NCBI RefSeq assembly: GCF_000242615.2 | Contig: NZ_KI912268.1 | Location: forward strand, 780,191-844,190 | DNA: 64,000 nucleotides | Source: Holophaga foetida DSM 6591 | Lineage (GTDB): Bacteria > Acidobacteriota > Holophagae > Holophagales > Holophagaceae | Direction of reading: 5' to 3' | In this document: piece by piece, positions 43,601 to 51,942 of the stretch | Layout: each line of letters begins with the position of its first letter | Numbering within the stretch: the first letter of the stretch is position 1 | Program-made: the position numbers and the translations under genes | Notes under the pieces: model-generated | What the model saw: the letters and a program-made list of their open reading frames with translations, nothing else | What the model was told of the DNA's origin: nothing | Databases searched by the model: none

Positions 43601-44793
43601 TCCAGATGATCGGCTTGATAGGCGGAACTGGCCTGGGCGGCGTAGAGACGCCCCAGGGCACGACCCCGCAGCAACTCGGGAGCCTGGCTCGCGGAGAGCA
43701 GGCTGATGCCCCGTTCGATCTGCCCATGCTGGAGGAAACGCTCGGCGGCCCGGTCAGCCCAGGTCCCATCCAGCCCTGGAAGGGTGAGGAGCGCTTGCAA
43801 GGCAGACTCCTGTGAGGCCCCCTCTCCCTGCCGCAGGCCAAGCTCCAACAGCTGGAGGCAAGGAGCGGGCTCACCGGGAACCAGCCGCCTCGCTTCCTCC
43901 AGGAAGCGCCGGGCCTCGGCCAGATCATCCAGCTCCAGGCTGGCTTCCGCCATGCCCCTCACCAGATTGGCCCTCACGGCATCGGGAACCGCGGGGACCC
44001 TGCGCCAGACCGCCAGCGCCCCGGCGCTCTCCCCCATCCGCCGCTGGGCCCAGCCCAGGGCGATGAGGAGATGGGGATTGCCTGGGTCCCCCTGCAACCC
44101 TTTCTCCAGCGCTTGGCGGGCCAAGGTGAAGTCCCCCGCCTGGTAGGCCTGGTCCCCCGCGGTGGCATAAAGACGGGTGAGTGTGGGCCTCAGCCTCGCC
44201 CCAGCGGAAGGCCGCTGGTGAAGGAAACCTTCCAGCCGGAGGATGGCGGCAGACAGCTGACCCTCCTGCTCTTCGACCCGGGCCCGGTGAAGGAGCAGGT
44301 CGAGGTTGCCGGGCTCCTGACGCAGAACCTCCTCATACTGACGGGCGGCCTTTTCCCAGGCCTGGAGGCCTTCGTAGGCTTCGCCCAGGCGCACCCGGAT
44401 GGCCTTTTGACTCCCATCCACCTGCAGACTACGCTCCAGCAGGCGTGCGGCCCTGTCGAAACGTCCCAATCCCAGGAGGGTCTCCCCGGCCGCATTGAGG
44501 GTATGGCTGTCCCTGGGCTCCAGGCGGAGCAGGTTGTCCCAGACCAGCAGGGCGTCCTCGCTGCGTCCCAGTTGCTGGTAGCAGCGCCCCAGCTCGCGCC
44601 AGGCGGCCTGGTGCGCGGGATCCATGGCGACCACCTTCCGGTAGGCTTCGACTGCGGCAAGGTAATCCTTGGCCCGGTACAGCCGCCTGGCCCTATCGAG
44701 CCCGGTCTGGGCTGGCGTCCCCGCCAGAAGCACCGGGGGCAGAGCCAGCCCCATCAGGAGTCGGGAGATCAGCATTCTCTGGCTCGCGTTCAT
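40645..44793 (-). CDS. TPR - polysaccharide deacetylase - outer-membrane barrel fusion (PgaA/PgaB-like)
   Basis: A 1382-aa exported protein with a signal peptide (LISRLLMGLALPPVLLAGTPA). Residues about 30-760 hold many TPR repeats (for example AVEAYRKVVAMDPAHQAAWRE). Residues about 770-1050 are a NodB polysaccharide deacetylase with ITFDDARSD near 816, the HGFEAH metal histidines near 878 and AFPYSEAG. The last 260 residues are an outer-membrane barrel ending in Trp-Arg-Phe. In E. coli, PgaA is a TPR-barrel porin and PgaB a separate deacetylase. Here both are on one chain, which should deacetylate and export an N-acetylhexosamine polymer. The ATG overlaps the preceding stop (ATGA). Confidence 0.82.
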   Translation of the reverse strand: MNASQRMLISRLLMGLALPPVLLAGTPAQTGLDRARRLYRAKDYLAAVEAYRKVVAMDPAHQAAWRELGRCYQQLGRSEDALLVWDNLLRLEPRDSHTLNAAGETLLGLGRFDRAARLLERSLQVDGSQKAIRVRLGEAYEGLQAWEKAARQYEEVLRQEPGNLDLLLHRARVEEQEGQLSAAILRLEGFLHQRPSAGARLRPTLTRLYATAGDQAYQAGDFTLARQALEKGLQGDPGNPHLLIALGWAQRRMGESAGALAVWRRVPAVPDAVRANLVRGMAEASLELDDLAEARRFLEEARRLVPGEPAPCLQLLELGLRQGEGASQESALQALLTLPGLDGTWADRAAERFLQHGQIERGISLLSASQAPELLRGRALGRLYAAQASSAYQADHLEEAIRLDRLALDRDLGNRQALRDLGWAFARKGDWSACTAAWSAFVRHYPEMPDSHDLLAQAFLFQRNYQAAIVSEGKALALDPTLKGGRLRLMQAFAMDGQLALARDLGTQLAQAFPEDLAVQYRYAEVLTRLGDHAVAREVWGRVRRLDPEKVRPVQNWIRESYAMEDYGAALSEALRLAGARPSHEGALLFLAQDAELLGNYAEAARWYGRLTDDHPEQAVYWKDRLRLLRLGGLRDQAIRTAAEALTHLPSSVELGLVQAELGLEAGDAAALGRFHRLAAENPGNVSAYQGLVRGLMQARQFGPALDRLQGAAFKENFLSGFERELWRADALIGLGEGRAAEAILQGVAHPQGDCRYLPILLYHGIQPQERTASISAARLEEQLAAIAKAGYTAITMTELARMVAGQEPWPRRPILITFDDARSDSFVQADPILARYGLKATMFVPAGDSAAEADLFHASWKSIRRFGETGRWDMQGHGFEAHDPVVVDAQGHTGKFLIERAWIPDLRRVENDQEFQARVDEDYRRCREALVDHLAQRQPLAYAFPYSEAGQTSVSGMEQAAAVNDAVWRRYFRFGMVQDSRGFNSLRSGEEGQRLLWRFEPPRTWGGPELLAHLARRDPANMARLKLAQLRLWEGYPERARRELAALERELPDMHADCERILADIAWAEDRPREAATHLKASQVLASAQAPADEPVLGTQLRWANDPGTGIGAETLEGSDHRSRNRVFTTFHVPFRGPLDLDLRMGAFRFADKALGHLDGREVEGRLAWAPGTCLNAAFWGGRRTFGALPDRNRGGLELHGRFETQEVRLDLRRDDLDTMASLEAGIRQWKEGVNYALRSGKWNFEASASEAHMTDGNRQGAQEAAVLFQPGILPRWQFGLDLQCADSRTQSSLYYTPMDYRAARFRARYQHPFPDGSGLDLDLAGGGSDDRVNGGRLSGSAALNWVKLWTPHVRTRLNLGAGSTTGYTSRQAALTVEWRF

Positions 44794-46562
44794 CGCGTCT
44801 TTCCTTCCATGGGGGCCGTGGATTCCACCCATAGGCGGAGTCCATCAGTCTTCCGTTCCTTTTCGATACGCTGGGCGATCTCCCGCCAGGCGCGCTGCCC
44901 TTCAGCGGATAGGGCGCCCACGTCCAGACGCAGCCCATCCCACCCCGCCTTGGCGGCCCGGTCCAGCAGGGCCGCGAGCCAAACGGATTGCGGCGGGAAA
45001 TCCCCATCCAGCAGCCTGACCTCAGGCAGGATGTCCCAGGCGAAGCGGCGCTGCATCATCCGGAGCAGATCCTGGTTGAAGGTGAGTTCCACCTGTCCTC
45101 TCGGCTGGCGCTGGATCCATTTGGGACTCAGCGCGGCGATCTCCGACACCTGACCCTGGAGGTTCCTGACCTCAGCGGATCCGGGATCCGCACTGACAGG
45201 CTGGACCCGGTAGGAGATCGGGGTGAAGCGGGCCCCGGCCAAGGCCAGGCGACCCGGCCCACCAGCCGGCGCCGAGACGATCCCGAGGTTGCCCCGGCCA
45301 TGCGTCGGCAGATTGAAAGGAAGCTCGGAAACGGCGTGGCCGTCCAGTTCCACCCACACCCCTGGCCCTCGCCGGGTGATCCGCAGATCGTGCCAGCCCA
45401 GGATGGAACGGCCTTGGGGAAGCCTGGCCAGGGTCCGGGGCGGAAGCCCGGGTGTCCGCTCCTGGAAATAGAGAGTGTCCTGCTTGCCGCCGAAGCGCCA
45501 ATGAGGACCGCCGTACCAGGCTTCCTGGGCGATCCAGAATTCGCCGGCATCGATGCGGACCCGGGCCTGGAGGACCCAGTCGCCAACCCAGCGACTCCCG
45601 GCCAGCCAGAGGTCATTGCGTCGGTCCCCCTCCAGGAAGAATCCCTCCGCGGTGCGACGCATCCGCTGCTGACCCAGCTTCTGGTCCGGGACCCAGGCGT
45701 CCAGACTTGCAGAAGCCGGCCCGATCATGGCTGCTTCCAGGCGCTGAAGCAGAACCTCGGGCGTCCAGCCGGGATCCACCTGGAGGCGGTTCAACCTCAG
45801 AGGCTGGTCCTCCGGGCCGTTCAAGCCGAAGAGATCCGTGTGGAAGGCGAGCTGAGGCCCATCGGATGGAGCCGTTTCGGAACCCAGGGGCGGCGTGAGG
45901 CCGTTGAGATGGGCAAAGGCGGAAACGCGGCAGCCCCGGAGGCTCGATTCCAGGAGCGCACGGCTGCGCCTGAAGGCCTCCTCGCCCGACGTGGGCGGAG
46001 GCAGCGCGGTCCCATCGGCCCGCAGGGCGCGGTGACCGTGGGTGCCCAGTTCCCACACTCCGCTGTCCAGCATGAGCTGGAGGCGGTCCCAGTACAGGAA
46101 GACCGGGTCCCGGTGTTCCTGGCGACCGCTGTCGAGGAGCATCAGGGCGGGCCAGTGCAGGCGCGCGAGGACAGGGTGGGCCGCCTCATAGGTGCTGAGG
46201 TAGCCGCCATCGAAGGTGAGGAGGACCGACCGGGGCGGAAGCGGGGTTCCCTGGCGATAGGCCTGGGCGACCTCGCTGGCTGTCACCGGCACGAACCCCC
46301 TGGCCTGCAGGAGCTTCAACTGCGCCTCCAGGCGCGCTCCCGAAAGGGCGCCATCCTCCCCATCCGCCCTCAGGCGGCCGTATTCCAGCACCGCCAGGCG
46401 GAAGGAGGTCCCGGTCCCGACCCGAGGGCCGCCCGGGGGCATCACCCGGCGATGGAACCAGGCCCAGGTGAGGGGTCCTCCCACAAGGAGGAGGGCGATG
46501 AGAATGGCCCATCCCCACCGATCCCCACGGAAGGAACGACTTTTCTGAATGCTGCGTGTCAT
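44790..46562 (-). CDS. Membrane-anchored polysaccharide-deacetylase-like protein, probably catalytically altered
   Basis: A 590-aa protein. Residues about 14-33 are a signal anchor (WAILIALLLVGGPLTWAWFH). A NodB-like domain follows: VLLTFDGGYLS near 112 has Gly where the metal-binding second Asp of TFDD normally stands, and WELGTHGHRAL is an irregular version of the H-x-x-x-H motif. Residues about 300-450 look like a concanavalin/LamG-type beta sandwich (VLQARVRIDAGEF, WHDLRITRRGPGVWVELDGH). The C-terminus resembles a TIM-barrel end (GWDGLRLDVGAL). It may be a PgaB-like accessory that binds but does not deacetylate. Two bases separate it from the glycosyltransferase stop. Confidence 0.7.
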   Translation of the reverse strand: MTRSIQKSRSFRGDRWGWAILIALLLVGGPLTWAWFHRRVMPPGGPRVGTGTSFRLAVLEYGRLRADGEDGALSGARLEAQLKLLQARGFVPVTASEVAQAYRQGTPLPPRSVLLTFDGGYLSTYEAAHPVLARLHWPALMLLDSGRQEHRDPVFLYWDRLQLMLDSGVWELGTHGHRALRADGTALPPPTSGEEAFRRSRALLESSLRGCRVSAFAHLNGLTPPLGSETAPSDGPQLAFHTDLFGLNGPEDQPLRLNRLQVDPGWTPEVLLQRLEAAMIGPASASLDAWVPDQKLGQQRMRRTAEGFFLEGDRRNDLWLAGSRWVGDWVLQARVRIDAGEFWIAQEAWYGGPHWRFGGKQDTLYFQERTPGLPPRTLARLPQGRSILGWHDLRITRRGPGVWVELDGHAVSELPFNLPTHGRGNLGIVSAPAGGPGRLALAGARFTPISYRVQPVSADPGSAEVRNLQGQVSEIAALSPKWIQRQPRGQVELTFNQDLLRMMQRRFAWDILPEVRLLDGDFPPQSVWLAALLDRAAKAGWDGLRLDVGALSAEGQRAWREIAQRIEKERKTDGLRLWVESTAPMEGKTR

Positions 46563-46564
46563 GG

Positions 46565-48163
46565 CTACCGGGTCCCCCAGTGGTTCTTGCGCACGGTGAG
46601 GAGGGCGTAATAGGTCTGCCACACCAGTACGAACATGTAGAAAAAGCTGAAGGCGATGCCATAGATCCAGATGCGGTTCCGGTAGCGGGCGAAGTAGACC
46701 AGCCCGAAGAGGGTCGCCATCAGGGTGGTCCCGAGGACGTACTGCACCGAGAAGAGATGGCCCTTCAGGACAGGGATGACCAGGGCATTGGCCACCACCA
46801 GGGGCGAGATGAGGGGGAAAATGACGCCGAAGTAGAAAAAGAAGGCCACCAGTGGATTGCGCTTCCACATGAACTGCATGGCCAGCATGCTTTCCCGGAT
46901 CCAGGATTTCTTCCAGCGCAGCTGCTGGCGGAAGAAGACCCGCCAATCCTCCGGCACGATGGTGGTGCAGATGGCCCTGGAGTTGTAGATGACCTTCCAG
47001 CGACGGAGCATCTTGTTGGTCAGGCTCCGGTCATCCCCGAAGGTGGCCTCCCGGCCCAGGAAGCTTTGGGCGAGCCACTCATCCAGAAAGGCCATGAGGT
47101 AGTCCCGGCGGTACGCCGCCAGGCAGCCGGAGCAGCAGGTCACCGCTGAAAAGAGCGACTCGGCCGCCTTCACCACCCGGAAGGCGACGTAGTAGCGGAC
47201 CTCCTGCATCTTGGTCAGCAGATTGGCCCTGGCGTTCTCGACATTGGCGTGGCCGCATACACCGCCCACCTCGGGATCCACGAAGCCGGCCACCAGTTCC
47301 CGGATCGCGTCCGGCTGGATGAAGCTGTCGGAATCCACATAGATCAGGATCTCGCCGGTGGCCTTCCGGGCACCGGCAGCCATGCCGTGCCGCTTGCCCC
47401 GGTTCTTCTCGAAGTGAATGACGTCCAGGTTCGGAAAGTCCCCCTGGGCGCGGTGCATTTCCGCCAGGGTGCCATCCGTGGACCCGTCGTTGACGGAGAT
47501 GACCTGCATCTTCTCCGGGGGGTAATCGGCCCGGTAGATGCCCTGGAGGGTCTTGTAGATGGAAGGCTCCTCATTCTTGCAGACCACAATGACGGTGACG
47601 CTTGGCTCGTAGCTTGAAATCTCAGGGGGGCGGTAGAAGGCCGCCAGGATGAATCGGGAGAGGATGTAGGTGGAGACCAGCAGGCCATAGGCGTTGACGA
47701 ACGGGTGGTACCAAAAAAACTTGATGTTCTCGCTTTTCAGGAAGCCGATCTGGACCGCGATCCCCAGGATGAGAACCAGGGCCCCCCAGGGCAGGATGCG
47801 GGAAAAGGCGTACCGGACCAGGGCCTGACGATCCCTGGCGAAGCGGACCCCATACACGAAGCCACCGAGCTCACCCTGGCGATCGTAGGACTGATGGAGC
47901 ACCTGGGCCCGCACCCGGACGAAACCCCTGCCCCCCAGGAGGGCATGCCTGGATTTGGGGATCTGGAGTGTCACCCAGTCCCCCGGGGACAGGGGACGCA
48001 TGGTTTCAATCTTGGCGCCGCCGCGGCTGCAATCCAGCACCTTGATGATGTGGTCGCCCCTGCGCTTGGTCGGCCGGGAGCTGATGCGACCCAGGGCGTT
48101 CATGCTCCAGCGGGTTGAACTGCGACGGTCATCGCGAGAGGTTTTCGGGACGCTTGCCTTCAT
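46565..48163 (-). CDS. PilZ domain fused to GT2 polysaccharide synthase (hyaluronan/PNAG-synthase-like)
   Basis: A 532-aa inner-membrane enzyme. Residues about 12-115 form a PilZ domain with RRSSTR and DCSRGGA, the c-di-GMP contact motifs. Two TM helices follow (about 122-140 and 155-175). The GT2 catalytic part has VVCKNEEPSIYKTLQGIY, VNDGSTDG, the metal-binding YVDSDSF, the acid GDDRSLTN and QQLRWKKSW (Q/RxxRW). Three to four TM helices close the chain. Order and motifs match hyaluronan synthase, NodC and PgaC. A built-in PilZ means polymer synthesis is probably switched on by c-di-GMP, without the separate PgaD subunit. It overlaps the dehydrogenase gene upstream (ATGA). Confidence 0.88.
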   Translation of the reverse strand: MKASVPKTSRDDRRSSTRWSMNALGRISSRPTKRRGDHIIKVLDCSRGGAKIETMRPLSPGDWVTLQIPKSRHALLGGRGFVRVRAQVLHQSYDRQGELGGFVYGVRFARDRQALVRYAFSRILPWGALVLILGIAVQIGFLKSENIKFFWYHPFVNAYGLLVSTYILSRFILAAFYRPPEISSYEPSVTVIVVCKNEEPSIYKTLQGIYRADYPPEKMQVISVNDGSTDGTLAEMHRAQGDFPNLDVIHFEKNRGKRHGMAAGARKATGEILIYVDSDSFIQPDAIRELVAGFVDPEVGGVCGHANVENARANLLTKMQEVRYYVAFRVVKAAESLFSAVTCCSGCLAAYRRDYLMAFLDEWLAQSFLGREATFGDDRSLTNKMLRRWKVIYNSRAICTTIVPEDWRVFFRQQLRWKKSWIRESMLAMQFMWKRNPLVAFFFYFGVIFPLISPLVVANALVIPVLKGHLFSVQYVLGTTLMATLFGLVYFARYRNRIWIYGIAFSFFYMFVLVWQTYYALLTVRKNHWGTR

Positions 48164-49413
48164 CGGGTTCCTTCTTGGGTAGCCCCAGCCAGGACGCAGA
48201 CGGGCTGCAGTCCCTTGGTCGCGTATGAGGTGACGTCTTTGCCTTGAAAGGGGGGACCGTCCGCTCGCCCCGCTTGCTCTGCGTCCCCCCTTTGACCCTC
48301 ACGTGATGGCTGGGGAATCCAGCCGTCACGTCTCTGCCCCGCCAGGGCATTGCGGGTATCCAGGACCTTGTGCTCGGCACCGCCCAGGACCTCGTAGTCG
48401 AAATCCCGGTGCGGGGTGATGATGAGGACCAGATCAGCCTGCGCGACCGCTTCCGCAGAGAAGGCCGTGGCTTCCAGGCGTCGGCCGTTCTCCAGACGGA
48501 CGCTTTCCACCCACGGATCAGCGAAGGCCACTTCGGCCCCCTTCTCCAGGAGCTGTTCCAGGATAGGCAGGGCGGGACTCTCCCGGAGGTCGGGCACATC
48601 GGGCTTGTAGGCGACCCCCATCACCAGGATCCTGGCGCCCCGGAGCGCGCTGCAAGACTGGTTCAGCCGCTCCATCACCTGTTGGACGATGTAGCGGGGA
48701 CGCTCGGTGTTGATCTGATCGGCCAGGGCCACCAAACGCGGCTCATACCCATGGAGTCTGGCCTTGTAGACCAGGTACTGGGGGTCCAGAGGGATGCAGT
48801 GCCCGCCGATGCCGGGCCCCGGGAAAAAGGGCATGAAGCCGAAGGGCTTGGTGCTGGCGGCCCGGATGGTCTCCCAGATATCCGCCCCCAGGGCATCGCA
48901 AATTTGAGAGAACTCGTTCACCAGCGCGATGTTGACGTTCCGGAAGGTGTTTTCCAACAGCTTGGCCAGTTCCGCCGCGGAAGCCTGGCTCACGGGGTGG
49001 ACCACCTCGAAGACCGTGGCGTACAAAGCCGATGCCACCTCCGTCGAGAAGGGCGTCACCCCCCCGACGACTTTGGGGATGGTATGGAGGGGGTGCCGCA
49101 GATTCCCCGGATCGACCCTTTCCGGGCTGAAGGCCAGGTAGAAGTCCTGGTCAACCTTCAGGCCGCCCCTGGACAGGGCCGGCAGCAGCACCTCCTCCGT
49201 GGTGCCTGGATAGGTCGTGCTTTCCAGGATCGCCATGCGACCCGGAGACCAGATGCTCAGCAGGGTCGCCAGGGCGGCCTCGATGCAGCTCATGTCCGGC
49301 TGGCGGGACTTGGAGAGGGGCGTGGGCACGCAGATGATGTGGATGTGGGCCCGGCGCAGATCCTCGGCTTCGCAGGTCACCCGGAAGCGACCCGAGCCCA
49401 GGCATTCGCGCAG
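48160..49413 (-). pseudogene. C-terminal part of UDP-N-acetylhexosamine dehydrogenase, split by IS66
   Basis: This is the 3' portion of a nucleotide-sugar dehydrogenase of the WbpA/WecC type. The catalytic stretch GPGIGGHCIPLDPQYL with the active-site Cys is intact, as are ENTFRNVNIALVNE and the C-terminal Rossmann part (MGVAYKPDVPDLRESP). Its first 19 nucleotides of apparent coding sequence come from the IS end and are not native. Removing the IS (49414-50921) and one 8-bp duplicate restores one continuous 483-aa frame (…DGELRECLGSG…) with the fragment at 50922-51127. The intact enzyme would oxidise a UDP-sugar to the uronate for the polysaccharide made by the downstream genes. The operon downstream may now depend on promoters in or near the IS. 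Confidence 0.88.
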
Positions 49414-50921
49414 GTAGCCGTTCAGCCCCCTCCGCATGGAGGGGGTTTCTGATTCCACGGGGACCGCATCAGGCTGTGAAATCCGGTGCGGCGATTCCGA
49501 CGAGGCTGGCCTTCATGGCCTGAGTCAGCCACTCCAGCAGGTCCACGCCGCGCTTCCGGGCCGTGCCTGCCAGGGTCAGCATGCGCTCCACAAAGCGGGC
49601 GCCATGCTCGCTCTCCACCCCCAGGCTCACCTTCCGCCACAGCACCGCCTTGCGGATCGCCCTCTCGGCTTCATTGTTGGTCGGCACCACCCCTTCATGG
49701 CTCAGGTAGGTCCAGAGTCGATCCCATTGCCGGAGCAGATCGTTGGCTGTCCCCCGTGCTTTCTTGGTGGTATCGGGGTGCTTCGCCAGGATCTCGAACC
49801 GCTCCCGCATCTCCGCCTGGATCGACTGTGTCTCCTTGGCCAGTTCCTCCCGACTGATTTCCTCTTGCTCACACTGGTGCCACAGATGGAAAGCCTTGTC
49901 GCTGGCCAGCTTCAGCATGCAGCCCTGGGTTCCCGTCTCACCCTTGCTCTCCAACATCCCCTGCACGTCACGTCGAATGTGGCTGTGGCAGAGCTGGTGC
50001 TTGGCCTTGAGGAACTTCTCGTAGGGCTTCCATCGGTCGCGCTGGATGATGCCCGGGTAGTCCTCGCCGAGGAGGTCCTTGGCCTGCGCCTGGCCCCGTC
50101 CTGGCAGAAGTCGGAAGGCTTCGGCCTCCGCCGTTGCGGCGACCCAGAGCCACATCCGATCCTCTCCGCAGCGACCGAACCCCGTTTCATCGGCGTGCAC
50201 CACTGGGGAGGCCTTCACCTCTTCGTGGATCGCTCTGGCAGTCGGGGCCACAGCCTCGCTCACCGACTTGCAGCAGGCCGCCACGGAGCCCAGCGACATC
50301 CGCACGCCAAAGACGGATCGGTGCATCACCATGATCTCCCGCTTGGTCAATCGGAATCGCCCCGAGAGCATCCCGGTGAGCGCCTGGAGGCGGGGGCCGA
50401 AAGCACCCTTCGGGGTTCCCACCGGCGCAGCCGCCCGGGTGACATGCCCGCACCGGGGGCAGGCTTTGGACCACTGCCTCAGCTCCGTGATGAAGGCCCG
50501 GAACGCCGGCGACTCGCAGAACTGCCGGATGATGGCATCCCGGCGGGGAGCCTGCTCCAGGGATTCCCCGCATCTCTCGCAGGACTCGGGATCGGCGTCC
50601 TTCACCTCATCCACCTCCTCGGGCGGAACCTGCTCCCGGGTCTTTCCGGCGTGACCCGGCTGACCGCCCCGCTTCCGTCCACTCGGATCTACCGGTGGCT
50701 TGCGCTTCCTACCCATGTCCGAACTGGGAGGCTTCGAGCTGTTGCCGGAGTTCTGGGTGAGCTTGGATTCCAGCTCCTGGATGCGTTGCAGAGAGGCCGC
50801 CAACAGGGCCTTCAGCTCGTCAACTTGCCGCTGCAGTTCGTCCATCTCTCAAGCCTTGCAGCCCTGAACGAAAAGTACAACCTAGCCATTCATATCAAGT
50901 GCGAAATACCTGAACGGCTAC
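49414..50921 (-). mobile_element. IS66-family element (single-ORF, ISBst12-like), complete copy
   Basis: A 1508-bp element. Both ends carry the 12-bp inverted terminal repeat GTAGCCGTTCAG (49414-49425 and its complement 50910-50921). It is flanked by the 8-bp direct repeat TCGCGCAG (49406-49413 and 50922-50929), the target-duplication length typical of IS66. Only a TnpC-type transposase is present; TnpA and TnpB are absent, as in the ISBst12 group. Inserted in the dehydrogenase gene. A second copy with at most a few changes begins at 63476. Confidence 0.93.
49469..50845 (-). CDS. tnpC: IS66-family transposase (TnpC)
   Basis: A 458-aa transposase. A leucine-zipper-like start (residues 5-35) and an NSSKPPSSD motif precede the zinc-finger pairs CERCGESL and CPRCGHV (about 85-135). 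The DDE core follows: HADETGFG (first Asp), IIQRDRWKPYEKF (second Asp) and NNEAERAIRKAVLWRK (catalytic Glu). It has full family length and no disruption, so the element may be active. The copy starting at 63531 differs at two codons in the visible part (a Ser/Thr and a Glu/Gly change). Confidence 0.93.
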   Translation of the reverse strand: MDELQRQVDELKALLAASLQRIQELESKLTQNSGNSSKPPSSDMGRKRKPPVDPSGRKRGGQPGHAGKTREQVPPEEVDEVKDADPESCERCGESLEQAPRRDAIIRQFCESPAFRAFITELRQWSKACPRCGHVTRAAAPVGTPKGAFGPRLQALTGMLSGRFRLTKREIMVMHRSVFGVRMSLGSVAACCKSVSEAVAPTARAIHEEVKASPVVHADETGFGRCGEDRMWLWVAATAEAEAFRLLPGRGQAQAKDLLGEDYPGIIQRDRWKPYEKFLKAKHQLCHSHIRRDVQGMLESKGETGTQGCMLKLASDKAFHLWHQCEQEEISREELAKETQSIQAEMRERFEILAKHPDTTKKARGTANDLLRQWDRLWTYLSHEGVVPTNNEAERAIRKAVLWRKVSLGVESEHGARFVERMLTLAGTARKRGVDLLEWLTQAMKASLVGIAAPDFTA

Positions 50922-51127
50922 TCGCGCAGTTCCCCGTCTGAGACGTCCAGGATGCTGCTGACCCCTTCCAGGACCCTGGCGATGTATGCGGGGTTGATGT
51001 CGTAGCCCACCACTTCGAAACCCGCCCGGACGAACATCGTGGCCAGGGGAAGACCCACGTATCCCAGCCCAAAGATGGAGATGACGGCGGACCGGTTCGA
51101 AATGCCCTGCAACAATTCCTGTTTCAT
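50922..51127 (-). pseudogene. N-terminal part of UDP-N-acetylhexosamine dehydrogenase, split by IS66
   Basis: This is the first 69 codons of the interrupted dehydrogenase, starting ATG at 51127 with GGAGG just upstream. It carries the NAD-binding Rossmann motif SIFGLGYVGLPLATMFVRAG (about residues 17-36) and ends DGELRE at the IS junction, where GTAG of the IS gives a stop. See the 3' part at 48160-49413. Confidence 0.88.
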
Positions 51128-51519
51128 GCGACCTCCAGATCGACAGATCCGAAGCATCGCCCCTCAGCTGCGACAACGGATGACGCAGGACGAATGCCGT
51201 GTTTACTAGACTTATTTTGATTTATTCATCAGATCCAGACTGCATCGTTCTGAAGGCCTTAAATCGATGTCCACCCAGGAAAGATTCCGCCAAATTGTGC
51301 TGAAAAGTGGCGTTTTCGGACGGGCATTCACAGCAGCTTCATGTGGCATATTTCTTTATATTTTAATACTTATATCTAAATTCGTGTGTTAAGCGCGATT
51401 TGTACATTCTTACGTATCGTTTACCCGCGCGGAAGGCGTCGCGGTTGCATGCTTCGATGCACGCGCAAGCGCGGATCAACACCCCACCCCTGCACTGCGG
51501 TCTGAGACATGACCCCCGC

Positions 51520-51556
51520 TGCACAGGCGCACCCATGGGCGCATGTTGCCTGTGCA
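51520..51556. repeat. Inverted repeat, 9-bp arms
   Basis: TGCACAGGC (51520-51528) and GCCTGTGCA (51548-51556) are perfect complements around a 19-base spacer, which itself contains CCCATGGG. Possible hairpin or operator far upstream of the polysaccharide operon. Confidence 0.45.
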
Positions 51557-51613
51557 GCACATGGAGGGCATCCATGTTCGCCGCAGGACACCCATCGGGA
51601 CAAGTCGGGTCCG

Positions 51614-51650
51614 GTGGCACTTCGGATAATGGCCCATTATCCAAAGTGGC
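51614..51650. repeat. Long imperfect palindrome around GGATAATGG/CCATTATCC
   Basis: GGATAATGG-c-CCATTATCC (51624-51642) is a perfect 9-bp dyad with a one-base centre, and the symmetry continues outward with ACTT/AAGT and GGC/GCC with small mismatches. The TTATCCAAA in one arm is one base from a DnaA box. A protein-binding site or cruciform is more likely than a terminator, as no T-run follows. Confidence 0.45.
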
Positions 51651-51942
51651 CCGTTGGGCGCCCCCCCAGACCCTGGACATAATCCAAGACTATGTCCCCT
51701 TGTCCCAGTGTCGTGCGGCGGTATGCAGGCGGACCCCAATCTCTAAGACATGTTCACGACCATCAGACGCGTTAATCCGGTGTCGGACACGGCCAAACGC
51801 ACCCTGTTCCACCATGGCCAAAAACGGTGTCACACGGGTCTCCCCATGCCCTACCCAAGCATTATCCAGGCCACCGACCCCAATACCTAAAAGGAATGGC
51901 ATCACGCTGTCAAACGTTTTGACGCGCATAACCGAAATGGAA

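Noticed and set aside
48160-49458. Dehydrogenase reading from an ATG inside the IS (49458) as a native start
   Set aside because: The first residues are encoded by the IS end. The true gene continues on the other side of the IS, and the Rossmann motif lies there.
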